From: Elusimicrobiota bacterium
Lineage (GTDB): Bacteria > Elusimicrobiota > Elusimicrobia > F11
Length of the DNA stretch: 64,000 bases
Direction: 5' to 3'
Assembly: GCA_022072025.1 (NCBI GenBank)
Contig: JAJVIP010000007.1
Coordinates: forward strand, 124,001-188,000
The notes beneath the pieces are model-generated. The model was given only the letters and a program-made list of their open reading frames with translations. It was not told the origin of the DNA and searched no databases. A program made the translations under genes and the position numbers. Numbering within the stretch: position 1 is the stretch's first letter; each line of letters begins with the position of its first letter. Shown here one piece after another: positions 41,833 through 51,288 of the stretch.

Positions 41833-43671
41833 TTACCGCTTTTTCTCACGCAGCTCCATTTGGGCTCGATTATAGGCATTGCGGGCCAAGGCATTGTGGG
41901 TGTCCGATGAAACCGCTTGCTCCCATAAACGCACCGCTTCTTGAAGATTCCCTTGAGAGTAGAAAAGCAACCCTTTGCTGTAGAGCATACGGCTTTGTTC
42001 GGTGTTGCGCTCTATATTCACCACGGGACGGCTCGGATCTGAAATCGAAGTCTCAGCGGCCGTAGCGGCCAAACGCTCCAAAGCTTCGATGGATTTGGCA
42101 ATGTAATCCGACGCCTCTTGATGATCAGGGCTCATTTCTTTGACTCGTTGGAAACTCTTAATGGCATCCAAATAATCCGCTCTTTCAAATTTGGCCACCG
42201 CTATCTTCATTTCACGTTCTATCGGCTCATTGATGCGATTACGAACATCTTCCATATAAGTGGTGGCTTCAATGTTGTCGGGACGGAAACTGAGAATTTT
42301 TTCACATGACTTTAGCGCGGCCTTCCAATCACCTTTCTCATACGTGTCTTTCAGCCGTTTGAGTTCCGAGGTCACGATTTCCTCGGTTCGCTCCGCCGTT
42401 AATTGCGCACGAACGCTTTCCAAATGACGCGCCAAAGTTTCATCTTGGGGTTTTAGCACCAACGCTTCTCCCAATGCCTGAACACTTCTTTCAAATTGCC
42501 CTTCGAAATAGGACACATATCCCTGGGCTTCATAAAGGTCTTCCGCTTTTAAATAACCCTGTCGGCGAATAACTTGGCGGGTGCTGGCGATAAGTTTGTC
42601 GAGCCCCATATCGCGCACGGTGTTGGGGCCATCCATTTTTTCTCGTAGTTTCGCCAGATTGTCTTGTCCCTGTTTTTGCCAACGCACGCTGGCGGCCACT
42701 TCGTTGATTTTCTTTCCAAAATCAAGATGAAACCCCAGCCGATGAGAGGAGCCCAAATCTTTCACACCCGCCGCCGCATCGTTGTAACCAAATGAATAAT
42801 CCAGCCCCCAATCCTTGAATACAAAACCAAGCCCTGTGGTCATTTCTGTCTCATTGATTCCTGCCCGCAACACCAACAGCGGGCTCAAGGCCCATTCGGT
42901 TCCCAAGCGAATTTTGGCCGTACGGTCGGCTGTTTGATTGATATCGGCCGCCAACATCCATTTGGCGGCCATTTGCCACCGAGCCCCCAGGCGAAGATCC
43001 AAAGGATAGGTATCGGTTTGATTGCGAAGTTTAATTTTGGGCGCCAAGATATTTCGAAGAGTCAGCCCCAAATTGAGTTTGGGATTGATTTTCATCATCG
43101 CAGCGCCGTCGAAGCCATAACCAGTCGCTGAAAATTCATCAACCTGTTGACGAATGACTTTAAGACTGGATCCAAGAGAAAAGCGATTTCCCATTTCAAT
43201 ACCATGAGACAACAGAAGGGCCGTTTCGGAAATACCAAATGAACCATCGCGGGTTCCATTCACATCACGACGATCGAAACTGCCCGAATGAAGGTTGACG
43301 ACACCCAACCCAAAAGTTCCCATATCGATGTGGGGATGAGCATAATTGATTACGCTGAATTTTGTGTCCTCAAATAGAGTGGAATAACTCATCACCAAAT
43401 TTTTTCGTTGGACCTGGGCGAGACCCGCGGGGTTGGAAATAACAGCGCTGGCATCTTCTGACACGGCCGTCCCAGCCCCAGCCATGGCCAAAGTTCGGGC
43501 GCTGTTGGCAAATTCGAGAAAGGCGCCAGGTTGCCCTGCATCTTCTTTGGCAAACCCAAAATCAAGGGCCGCATGAGCCGAAGCTCCCAACAACAGAAAA
43601 GCAACAAACACTGTTAAATCATTCTTAAAATTCAGCTCGTATTTATTATGTTTCGCCCGGATTTTAATCAT
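41833..43671 (-). CDS. PorV-like barrel fused to TPR repeats (copy B)
   Basis: A 612-residue exported protein. The signal peptide (LTVFVAFLLLGASAHAA) is followed by the PorV/PorQ opening AGQPGAFLEFANSARTLAMA and VSEDASAVISNPAGLAQV, then amphipathic strands to about 330 (GYNDAAAGVKDLGSSHRLGF), an outer-membrane barrel. Residues about 370-610 are TPR units (YLKAEDLYEAQGYVSYFEGQ, ...YTRAE-like helices, LFYSQGNLQEAVRLWEQAV), facing the periplasm. PorV shuttles type IX cargo; a barrel with a TPR tail is unusual. It overlaps adhesin B by 4 nt (ATGA) and is a close paralogue of the protein at 49483. Confidence 0.8.
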   Translation of the reverse strand: MIKIRAKHNKYELNFKNDLTVFVAFLLLGASAHAALDFGFAKEDAGQPGAFLEFANSARTLAMAGAGTAVSEDASAVISNPAGLAQVQRKNLVMSYSTLFEDTKFSVINYAHPHIDMGTFGLGVVNLHSGSFDRRDVNGTRDGSFGISETALLLSHGIEMGNRFSLGSSLKVIRQQVDEFSATGYGFDGAAMMKINPKLNLGLTLRNILAPKIKLRNQTDTYPLDLRLGARWQMAAKWMLAADINQTADRTAKIRLGTEWALSPLLVLRAGINETEMTTGLGFVFKDWGLDYSFGYNDAAAGVKDLGSSHRLGFHLDFGKKINEVAASVRWQKQGQDNLAKLREKMDGPNTVRDMGLDKLIASTRQVIRRQGYLKAEDLYEAQGYVSYFEGQFERSVQALGEALVLKPQDETLARHLESVRAQLTAERTEEIVTSELKRLKDTYEKGDWKAALKSCEKILSFRPDNIEATTYMEDVRNRINEPIEREMKIAVAKFERADYLDAIKSFQRVKEMSPDHQEASDYIAKSIEALERLAATAAETSISDPSRPVVNIERNTEQSRMLYSKGLLFYSQGNLQEAVRLWEQAVSSDTHNALARNAYNRAQMELREKKR

Positions 43672-46600
43672 TTGGCGACACCTACTTTATAGCGAGCCCG
43701 CGTTGTTTTTCCTGAATTGTCTTTTGCGGTGATTTGGAGGATATATCCTCCATTCGCTACTATCTCTCCAGCACCATTCCTGCCATCCCAATGGACGACA
43801 TTGGGGCCAAATTTTCCGCCGTTGGACCCGCTCCCAAATTCCATTTTCTTGACCATCCCCCCAAACAGGTCATACATCACCAGAGTCACTTCACTGTCCG
43901 AACCCAACAAATAGTTGAAATCTGTTCCCCCTTCGGCCGGCGAAAACGGATTGGGCATATTCAATAAATTGGAAATTCCTTCGGGAGGGACCGCCAAAGA
44001 AGTAATTCTGATAACCCCAAATTGCTCTATGGAAACAGTCACACCACGGACTTGCGGATTGTCTTTGGTCGTTGCAGCGATTCCACTGGGGCCCAATACT
44101 TTCCAGAAATTGGTTGAATATATTTCGGCTTGATCAACGAACCCATAGCGTCGAGGTTCAGGAATCTCGTTAATGTTGCGCTTAAATTCCATACGTGCCG
44201 CAACTTGCAAGGTTGTGGCCAAACCATTGGCATCAATGGCCCTAATTTCAATGGGCCCGTAAACGATTTCTTTTCCATCCAGAGGCAATTCGCCCGCTGG
44301 CGACTTGACCATTCTGATCAAAGCGTCATTTTTGAGAGCTTCGGCTGGAATCGAAAGCGTCAACAAATCATCGGGATACAATTTGACGGTGCCGCCCAAT
44401 GAACGATCCATGCCACTGGTGAAACTTTTTGTTCTGCGTATGAGTCGTTCAATGTTATCTGTTCCTTTTTCAATCACCCGCAATAGACAGGTCACATTGG
44501 CGTTGCTGGGAATAACCCCCTGAAATTTCACCGTTCGCCCGTCCAGAACAGCCCGCCCGGGAATGGAGTTGCTCTGGCCGTCTTTATCCGCAACACAAGT
44601 TAACGCGCTTTCATTCACCGAAGTAGGAACCAATTCAACGTTGCTGATAGTGGCGCTGACGGCGGTGCGGGTGGGTCCCACCGCAAAACTTTCCACCGGT
44701 GTCCAATCCACCTGGGCCCCAGAGGAAATGGGCGGTTCTGCATTGTTAATTTGAAAGGGGACAATGACCGTGGTTTCATTCCCCGCTTTGTCTTGTGCGG
44801 TAACCATGAGACTGTAAGAGCCATCTGGAAATGCCGAATTCGTTGTATCAAGCGCGTAGGAATAGGTGTTATTTGAAAGGTCGGTGTGACCAGGGAAAAA
44901 AGCCAAGGGAGTCGACCCCAAGCTAAGTCGAACCTCTTGTAATGGAATGTTTGAGGCGCTGGAATTATCGGAAGCCCGAACAATGATGTTTTTTATGAGA
45001 AATATTGACTGCCCATTGGTGGGGGCTTCAACCACAACCGTAGGAGCGATGTTGTCGAAGTACACATTGGCCGTCACAAACGTTGTATCCGCTACAAACT
45101 TAATGATGTGCGGCCCTGGAGTGGGAATCGTCGTATTGATATTGGTTCGATATTCATTCGTTCCAGGAACTTGCACAGCAGGGATGAGAGGACCATCATC
45201 AATTCGGATTCCAACACTCGAAAAAGTTCCTTGAACCAACATTCTAAACGGAGTGATGCCGCTGATGGCGTCTCCCGTTCTGGGTTCTAATATGGTGATG
45301 GTTGGAAGCACAGCAGGCCCGTTCAGAACCGTCACGTTACGCGTCTCAGTTTTAATATTCCCCGCCTGATCCATCACTTCCACTTGAATCCCGTGGGTTC
45401 CATTGGAAAAGAGGGTTGTGTCCCAGGAATAACTTAAAGAAGTGGAAGCCAATGATCCATTCGGCTGAGACACGGCCACGGACTCTCCATCAACAAGAAT
45501 CCGAACAGAATTGACCGATTGGTTATCTGTGATTGCGACTACAATCGGCATTACGCCCGACACATTCTGACCTTGCGCCGGGACGAAAGATGTGACCTCA
45601 GGATTCGTCCGATCAATTGAAACCGTTACTGATTGTTGCGCAGTCGTGCTCCCATTTTCTGATCGGATTTCAAGGGTGGTGGATCCTTCCGGGTATTGAT
45701 TTGTGTCCACATCCAATTTCCAGATGCCGTCTCCATCATTGATCAATGGCAATGAATTCGCACCATTGATGGACACAACGATCGATGTCACAGTTGGATC
45801 CGGATTAAAGACACGAAGGGGATACTGCCCCGCTATTTCCTGTCCATGTAGAGGAGAAATAAATTGAACTGTGTTGCCTCCTCCCGGAACGGTTCCCCCT
45901 GTTAAGACAATGGTTCGCAACTCGGATGATCCTTGGTTGCCCACGCTGTCTTTGGCGCGCACCACCAATGAATGAGGACCATTGGAAGAAAGTGCAGATG
46001 CAAGGCTAAAAATATTCCCAGATCGGGTGTGTGACATGACGACTCCATCCACAACAATTTCAATGGAAGAATCGTCAATACCATTGAGATCGGTGAGGGT
46101 GGCGTGAAGTTGGTTGAAACCCGCAGCTACTCTCGAACCCTCCAAAGGCTGGGTAATGGTGATGAGAGGGGCGGATTGATCAAAATTCAAATTTCGTGAA
46201 CTCGTTGCTTTATTGCCAAGGTTGTCCTCCACTTCTGCCTCCAAAGTGTGAAAACCTTCCGGATATCCAGCGGAGTTCAGGGAAAATGGGAAAGAAGTGG
46301 CCAGAAGGCTTCCATCTAACTTTAGACTCACCCGCGACACTCCCGAGCCAGTGCCATCATTTCCAATGACATTGACTGTTGCCAAACCTCGAAGCACTTG
46401 ACCTGAAGGAAGAGGATCGAATGTTAGAGTGGGAGCAGGAACAACGTTGTCCACATTCAAATTTCTGGGAATACGACCGCTGATATTGCCGGCCCGGTCA
46501 AAACATTCAGATTCAAAAAGATTAGGGCCATCTGCCAACAACCAGGTATTGAAATTTTCAAACAACCAATCGGCGCTTCCTGCCACCCGCAAATACGGGT

Positions 46601-47735
46601 AGATTTGCCCATTATGGGGCCCCACCAAATTGACGCCCTGAACTCCACTTCCACCAACGTTGTCGATCGATGTGACGGTGAAAGATACATTTCCCTTGAC
46701 CCAGGTATTTTCATCCGGGGTTCCAACGGGGTTATAAACGCAAGTGGGAGGCGTGTTATCAATGATAACGCGCACAGATTGGCTGGCAACACGCCCTGTT
46801 TGGTCACCAGCCACGGCCACAAAAGTTCGCTCTCCATCTGGAAATACAGTTGTATCGACCCGTGCGGTTTGTTCTCCATAATTCAAACCGAAGGTGGCCA
46901 CGACGGGCCCCGTAAATGTTCCATCTCGCAACTCAGCGGACATAACTTGAGGTTCGGATATATCCAAATGAACGATGGCTGAAATATAGTTATCACCAGA
47001 CTTGGCGGTATAAACCATGGCATCATCATCAGCCCTATAAGCATTTGGGGTGTAAGTAACAATTCCACTCTCTGATAAGGTGGCGGCCCCACGATGCGGC
47101 AAAGGCTCCGTCAAATGGTGGATTAGCCCTTTGTAATCTAAAGAAAATGACAGGGGATTCCCAAACGTAACTGATTCAGTGAGATTCTCCGCTTCCGGAA
47201 GATCTCCGCTTGGATTTCCTATTCTTACGTTAATAACTCTATATCCACGCCCCCCACGTCCATCATCTTCAAGCAAAACAAACGTATCAATAATGTTATT
47301 CACGCCTTGTCCAGGTGTGTATTCAGCGAAGTTGTTATAGACCAAAACTGTCCCATGATAGGGACCTGATATGAGCGAGTATGTTATGGAATCGTTATCG
47401 CCGTCAAAGGAAGGCATCCAGACATTGAGTTGAGAAGGGTTTGCCAATAGGTAATCTTCTAACTCAGTGGGAGGATCGGTGTTGAGGATTGAACGGACTG
47501 TGTGAATATTGAAGAGAAAATCAGCCCCCCTCAAGGGACTATCTTGCGGTGTACCGACTTCCACAGAAATCACGTCATTTTCTTCGAGGCATGCTCCCAG
47601 AGTATCATCGTAGAATCCATTGCAAGGATAGTCGGCGACTACAGTTTCTGGAGTAATCGCGACCAAGACCAATGGCACTACAAACAGAAATTTCGCCAAT
47701 GAAATAGAATGTCCCCGATGGATCTTTGTGATCAT
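43668..47735 (-). CDS. Giant surface protein B (Ig-like repeats, FlgD-Ig/T9SS-like C-terminus)
   Basis: A 1355-residue secreted protein. Signal peptide (KFLFVVPLVLVAITPETVVA); a cadherin/Big_9-like unit near 75-165 (DNDSITYSLISGPYHGTV); about eight bacterial Ig-like domains with linkers such as VIIDNTPPTC, ITQPLEGSRV and SFVPAQGQNVSGVMPI; a beta-rich domain about 1010-1250; and a final 90-residue unit, NMPNPFSPAEGG ... VHWDGRNGAGEIVANGGYIL, of the FlgD-Ig type that also resembles type IX sorting domains. Its whole second part is homologous to adhesin A, which has an extra repeat array. Shine-Dalgarno AAGGAGG; it overlaps the kinase by 4 nt and PorV/TPR B by 4 nt. Confidence 0.82.
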   Translation of the reverse strand: MITKIHRGHSISLAKFLFVVPLVLVAITPETVVADYPCNGFYDDTLGACLEENDVISVEVGTPQDSPLRGADFLFNIHTVRSILNTDPPTELEDYLLANPSQLNVWMPSFDGDNDSITYSLISGPYHGTVLVYNNFAEYTPGQGVNNIIDTFVLLEDDGRGGRGYRVINVRIGNPSGDLPEAENLTESVTFGNPLSFSLDYKGLIHHLTEPLPHRGAATLSESGIVTYTPNAYRADDDAMVYTAKSGDNYISAIVHLDISEPQVMSAELRDGTFTGPVVATFGLNYGEQTARVDTTVFPDGERTFVAVAGDQTGRVASQSVRVIIDNTPPTCVYNPVGTPDENTWVKGNVSFTVTSIDNVGGSGVQGVNLVGPHNGQIYPYLRVAGSADWLFENFNTWLLADGPNLFESECFDRAGNISGRIPRNLNVDNVVPAPTLTFDPLPSGQVLRGLATVNVIGNDGTGSGVSRVSLKLDGSLLATSFPFSLNSAGYPEGFHTLEAEVEDNLGNKATSSRNLNFDQSAPLITITQPLEGSRVAAGFNQLHATLTDLNGIDDSSIEIVVDGVVMSHTRSGNIFSLASALSSNGPHSLVVRAKDSVGNQGSSELRTIVLTGGTVPGGGNTVQFISPLHGQEIAGQYPLRVFNPDPTVTSIVVSINGANSLPLINDGDGIWKLDVDTNQYPEGSTTLEIRSENGSTTAQQSVTVSIDRTNPEVTSFVPAQGQNVSGVMPIVVAITDNQSVNSVRILVDGESVAVSQPNGSLASTSLSYSWDTTLFSNGTHGIQVEVMDQAGNIKTETRNVTVLNGPAVLPTITILEPRTGDAISGITPFRMLVQGTFSSVGIRIDDGPLIPAVQVPGTNEYRTNINTTIPTPGPHIIKFVADTTFVTANVYFDNIAPTVVVEAPTNGQSIFLIKNIIVRASDNSSASNIPLQEVRLSLGSTPLAFFPGHTDLSNNTYSYALDTTNSAFPDGSYSLMVTAQDKAGNETTVIVPFQINNAEPPISSGAQVDWTPVESFAVGPTRTAVSATISNVELVPTSVNESALTCVADKDGQSNSIPGRAVLDGRTVKFQGVIPSNANVTCLLRVIEKGTDNIERLIRRTKSFTSGMDRSLGGTVKLYPDDLLTLSIPAEALKNDALIRMVKSPAGELPLDGKEIVYGPIEIRAIDANGLATTLQVAARMEFKRNINEIPEPRRYGFVDQAEIYSTNFWKVLGPSGIAATTKDNPQVRGVTVSIEQFGVIRITSLAVPPEGISNLLNMPNPFSPAEGGTDFNYLLGSDSEVTLVMYDLFGGMVKKMEFGSGSNGGKFGPNVVHWDGRNGAGEIVANGGYILQITAKDNSGKTTRARYKVGVAK

Positions 47736-49273
47736 TTGGGACCTCCTTGGGAAAGATTGACAGGCAGTCTCGCGACCGCCATTTGAGGTGGCAAAGACAA
47801 GGCCTTCGCCACCTGAGAGGTTGACGCCGTCACTTTTTGCTGCATTTCCTTTGGAGCAAACGGCAGTTGGAAAATGAACGTGGATCCCTTGTCCACTTCA
47901 CTCTCAACCCAAATCTTTCCACCCTGCGCCTTGATGGAATTTTGAACGATGTTGAGGCCCAAACCGGAACCCGGCACCGGCTTTTCAACACGGTCACGGG
48001 TATCTTTTAAACACTCGAATTTTTTAAACACGCTGGACAATTTTTCCTTGGGAATACCCACCCCCGTGTCTTGCACGCCAATGGTGGCCATGCCGTCTCG
48101 TTCCTTAAGCCAAAGCACAATTCCACCTTTGTTGGTGAATTTGATGGCATTGTGGGTTAGGTTGGAGATCACTTGCCGAATTTTTTCCGAATCGGCCATT
48201 ACCAACGGAAATTCCGCGGGGACAATCGCCTGAATTTTGAGGCCTTTCTCCATGGCGCGAGGTTCAAAGAAATCGGCCATTTCACACAACAATCCCCCGA
48301 TGTTGACGGGCTGAATATCGAATGGCATTTTGCCGGCTTCCATGCGTGTTAAGTCCAAGATATTATCGATCAATCGATTCAACCGTTCGGACCCATAGAT
48401 CAGACGGTCGATGGACCGGCGGACTTTGGGGTCTTTGTTGGCGAGGGGCATTTCGGACATCAGCTCAACAGTTGAAATAATGCTCGTGAGTGGAGAGCGA
48501 AGCTCGTGAGAAACGTGAGACATGAAATCATCCTTCAATTGATCAAGTTTTATCAGCTCGTCCGACATATGGTTAAAAGTTTTTGTCAGTTTTCCGATTT
48601 CATCATTGCGTCCTTCCGGAACTTTAATTCCTTTTTCACCACGGGCGATGGCCTCAGCGGCGTTCATCAAGTTTTTTATAGGTCGACCCAAAGCAACACT
48701 GAAAAAGTGGGCCAATATCAAGCCGAATCCAATGGCAATGAGTCCCACAACAGTAAAACGTTGCACGGATTTCTCAATGGTTCGAGCGAATAACGCGGCC
48801 AACGCATCAACGGAATATCCCAAACGCACGTAACCAATGCGGCCCACGGGTTTTGAGAGTTCCAGGATTTTTTGCCCATTCAATTGGAATTGTCTGCGCA
48901 TCAACATGCCAGAGTCTTGAATGATTTTTATATGGGAATCATCTTCAGCGAGATAGGTCAGACGATCGGAACCGTTTTCCCACATCCAGGGGCTTCCTTC
49001 AGTCTTCTTGGGATAGACAAAACCCGCGTAGACAATACGGGGATGTGAAAGAGTCACGAGGTTCTTGGCGTACTTGAAAAGGGCCGGCTCATCATAAACG
49101 ATCATGCTGTCTTCACACACACGGGCCAACTTATCCAGTTCTTCCATTTGCTGTTGTGAGATTTCGGCCATGAGTCTTTTCTTTTCATAAACCAAAAGAG
49201 AAACCATGGTTCCACCCACCGCCATTAGAATCAAACATGAACTGGCCAAGTGAAATTTTGTTCGTAAATTCAT
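47732..49273 (-). CDS. Membrane sensor histidine kinase
   Basis: A 513-residue kinase: helix 1 (about 10-30), a periplasmic sensor domain of about 140 residues (including YAKNLVTLSHPRIVYAGFV), helix 2 (VGLIAIGFGLILAHFFSVAL), HAMP (RPIKNLMNAAEAIARGEKG), HisKA with SHVSHELRSPLTS, and an HATPase with NLTHNAIKFTNKGG, DTGVGIPKEK and GSGLGLNIV: all catalytic boxes are intact. The start at 49273 is chosen for GGAGGAG 5 nt upstream. No response regulator lies nearby (the only REC protein here is at 17722). It stands between the two adhesin modules and overlaps adhesin B by 4 nt, so it is probably tied to their control. Confidence 0.9.
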   Translation of the reverse strand: MNLRTKFHLASSCLILMAVGGTMVSLLVYEKKRLMAEISQQQMEELDKLARVCEDSMIVYDEPALFKYAKNLVTLSHPRIVYAGFVYPKKTEGSPWMWENGSDRLTYLAEDDSHIKIIQDSGMLMRRQFQLNGQKILELSKPVGRIGYVRLGYSVDALAALFARTIEKSVQRFTVVGLIAIGFGLILAHFFSVALGRPIKNLMNAAEAIARGEKGIKVPEGRNDEIGKLTKTFNHMSDELIKLDQLKDDFMSHVSHELRSPLTSIISTVELMSEMPLANKDPKVRRSIDRLIYGSERLNRLIDNILDLTRMEAGKMPFDIQPVNIGGLLCEMADFFEPRAMEKGLKIQAIVPAEFPLVMADSEKIRQVISNLTHNAIKFTNKGGIVLWLKERDGMATIGVQDTGVGIPKEKLSSVFKKFECLKDTRDRVEKPVPGSGLGLNIVQNSIKAQGGKIWVESEVDKGSTFIFQLPFAPKEMQQKVTASTSQVAKALSLPPQMAVARLPVNLSQGGPK

Positions 49274-49482
49274 GGATCTCCTCCACATGCTTTTAATTGT
49301 TTAACTCACACCATGAAGATCGCCTTAACTCTTGATTAAATTCCTATTAAGGTCCTATCCCATGAAACTGTGACTTTTTTCAACTCATAGAAAGGTTATG
49401 CACCGAAGTGGCCAAACATCAAATCTGATTGGATTTTCAATATGAATTTAAAAATCAATCAATGAATAAGGAGGGGACACCT

Positions 49483-51288
49483 TCACTGCTTATCGCGAAG
49501 TTCGATTTGGGCCCGGTTGTAAGCATTACGAGCCAAGGCATTTTGTGTGTCGTATTGCACCGCTTTTTCCCAAAGACGAACAGCGTCCTGGAGGTTTCCT
49601 TGGGAATAGGAAATTAATCCTTTGCTATACAATTCACGGCTTTGGTCAATGTTGCGACCGATTTCATAAACAGAGGAAACAAATGATTCTGAAACCGGAT
49701 CTGGCATTGTCGCGGCCAATCTCTCCAAGGCCGCAATAGATTTGGCGATATAGTCGTTGGCTTCTTTACTTTCTGGATTGAGTTCTTTGACGCGTTGAAA
49801 ACTTTTTATGGCATCCAAATATTCACCACGATTAAATTTGGCCACAGCGATTTTCATTTCACGTTCGATGGGCTCATTAATCTGTTTGCGAGCATCAACC
49901 AGATACATCGACGCTTCAATGTGATCGGGATGAAAACTTAAGATTTTTTCGCATGATTTCAGGGCCGATTTCCAATCTCCCTTGGAATAAAATTCTTTAA
50001 GACGTCTCAATTCATAATTCACTATTTCGCGAGTGCGCTCCTCTGTCATCTGTTTTCTCGCCATTTCCAAATGCTTGGCCAAAACACCATCTTGCGGAGT
50101 TAACGTGAGCGCCTCTCCCAAGGCCTGAACACTGCGTTCATAGGAACCTTCGAAATAGGAAACGTATCCTTGAGCCGTGTAGAGATCTTCGGCTTTAAGA
50201 TATCCCTGCCGACGAATCACTTGGCGAACCGTGGTGAGCAATTCCTCCAATTCAGAATCTCGAATGCTTGAAGAGGAGTTCATTCGTTTACGAAGCTGGG
50301 CCAAACCCTCACGCCCTTTCTTTTGCCATCGAATATTGGCCTCTTGTTCAGAAATGCTCTTGCCAAATTTCATATGTAGCCCCAATCGATGAGAGGAACC
50401 CAAATCCTGTAAACCCGCAGCAGCATCGTTATAACCAAAGGCATAATCAATGCCCCAATCTTTCAATTTAAGACCAAGGCCTGTGGTGAGTTCTGTTTCA
50501 TTGATCCCAAGACGGAATACCAATAGCGATGTGGTAACCCATTCGCCGCCCAATCGGACTTTGATCGAACGACCGCTGGTTTGGTTAAAGTCGGTGGCGA
50601 TCATGAGCTTCCGAGTGGCCTGCCAACGAGATCCCAGCCGTATGTCATAGGGATAACGATCTGACTCGTGGCGAAGCTTGATGTGTGGCGCCAATACATT
50701 GCGCAAAGTCAATCCAACACTTAATAACGGATTTAATTTCATCATGGCGGCACCATCCAAACCATAGCCGGTTCCTGAAAATTCATCCACTTGTTGTCGA
50801 ATGACTTTAAAGCTGGAACCGATGGAAAAACGATTTCCCATATCCAACCCATGCGAGAGAATTAAAGCTGAGTCTGAAATTCCAAACGATCCGTTTTTTT
50901 CTCCGACAGTATCGCGCCGTTCAAAATCACCCGATTGAAGGTTGATAAAACCCAATCCAAATGTTCCCGTGACAGCGGTGGGCTGGGCATAGTTAATAAC
51001 ACTGAATTTTGTGTTTTCAAATAAGGTGGAATAACTGGCAATGAATTCTTTGCGTTCAACCTGGGAGAGCCCAGCGGGATTGGAGAATACGGCACTGGCA
51101 TCATCAGAAACTGCGGTGGAAGCTCCGGCCATGGCAAGGGTTCGCGCACTGTTGGCATATTCAAGGAACGCGCCCGCATGGCCTGCATCGGCGCTGGCAA
51201 AACCAAAATCAACCGCTGCCGAGGTTGGTGCCCCGAAAACGAGGGAAATGACCACCGAATAAAAAACAGATTGAAAAATCAATCTCAC
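49483..51288 (-). CDS. PorV-like barrel fused to TPR repeats (copy A)
   Basis: A 601-residue paralogue of the protein at 41833 with the same layout: signal peptide (SVFYSVVISLVFGAPTSAA), PorV opening AGHAGAFLEYANSARTLAMA and VSDDASAVFSNPAGLSQV, barrel to about 330, TPR units to the end (YLKAEDLYTAQGYVSYFEGS; LISYSQGNLQDAVRLWEKAV). It starts at a GTG that overlaps the adhesin A stop (GTGA), so barrel synthesis depends on complete translation of the giant gene. The 194-210 bp after it, up to the kinase, hold no recognised element. Confidence 0.8.
   Translation of the reverse strand: MRLIFQSVFYSVVISLVFGAPTSAAVDFGFASADAGHAGAFLEYANSARTLAMAGASTAVSDDASAVFSNPAGLSQVERKEFIASYSTLFENTKFSVINYAQPTAVTGTFGLGFINLQSGDFERRDTVGEKNGSFGISDSALILSHGLDMGNRFSIGSSFKVIRQQVDEFSGTGYGLDGAAMMKLNPLLSVGLTLRNVLAPHIKLRHESDRYPYDIRLGSRWQATRKLMIATDFNQTSGRSIKVRLGGEWVTTSLLVFRLGINETELTTGLGLKLKDWGIDYAFGYNDAAAGLQDLGSSHRLGLHMKFGKSISEQEANIRWQKKGREGLAQLRKRMNSSSSIRDSELEELLTTVRQVIRRQGYLKAEDLYTAQGYVSYFEGSYERSVQALGEALTLTPQDGVLAKHLEMARKQMTEERTREIVNYELRRLKEFYSKGDWKSALKSCEKILSFHPDHIEASMYLVDARKQINEPIEREMKIAVAKFNRGEYLDAIKSFQRVKELNPESKEANDYIAKSIAALERLAATMPDPVSESFVSSVYEIGRNIDQSRELYSKGLISYSQGNLQDAVRLWEKAVQYDTQNALARNAYNRAQIELRDKQ

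Noticed and set aside
49289-49482. Riboswitch or small RNA between PorV/TPR A and the kinase
   Set aside because: No stable long stem or known consensus was seen; only a weak TTGAAA with a poor -10 (GATAGG) that did not justify a promoter call.
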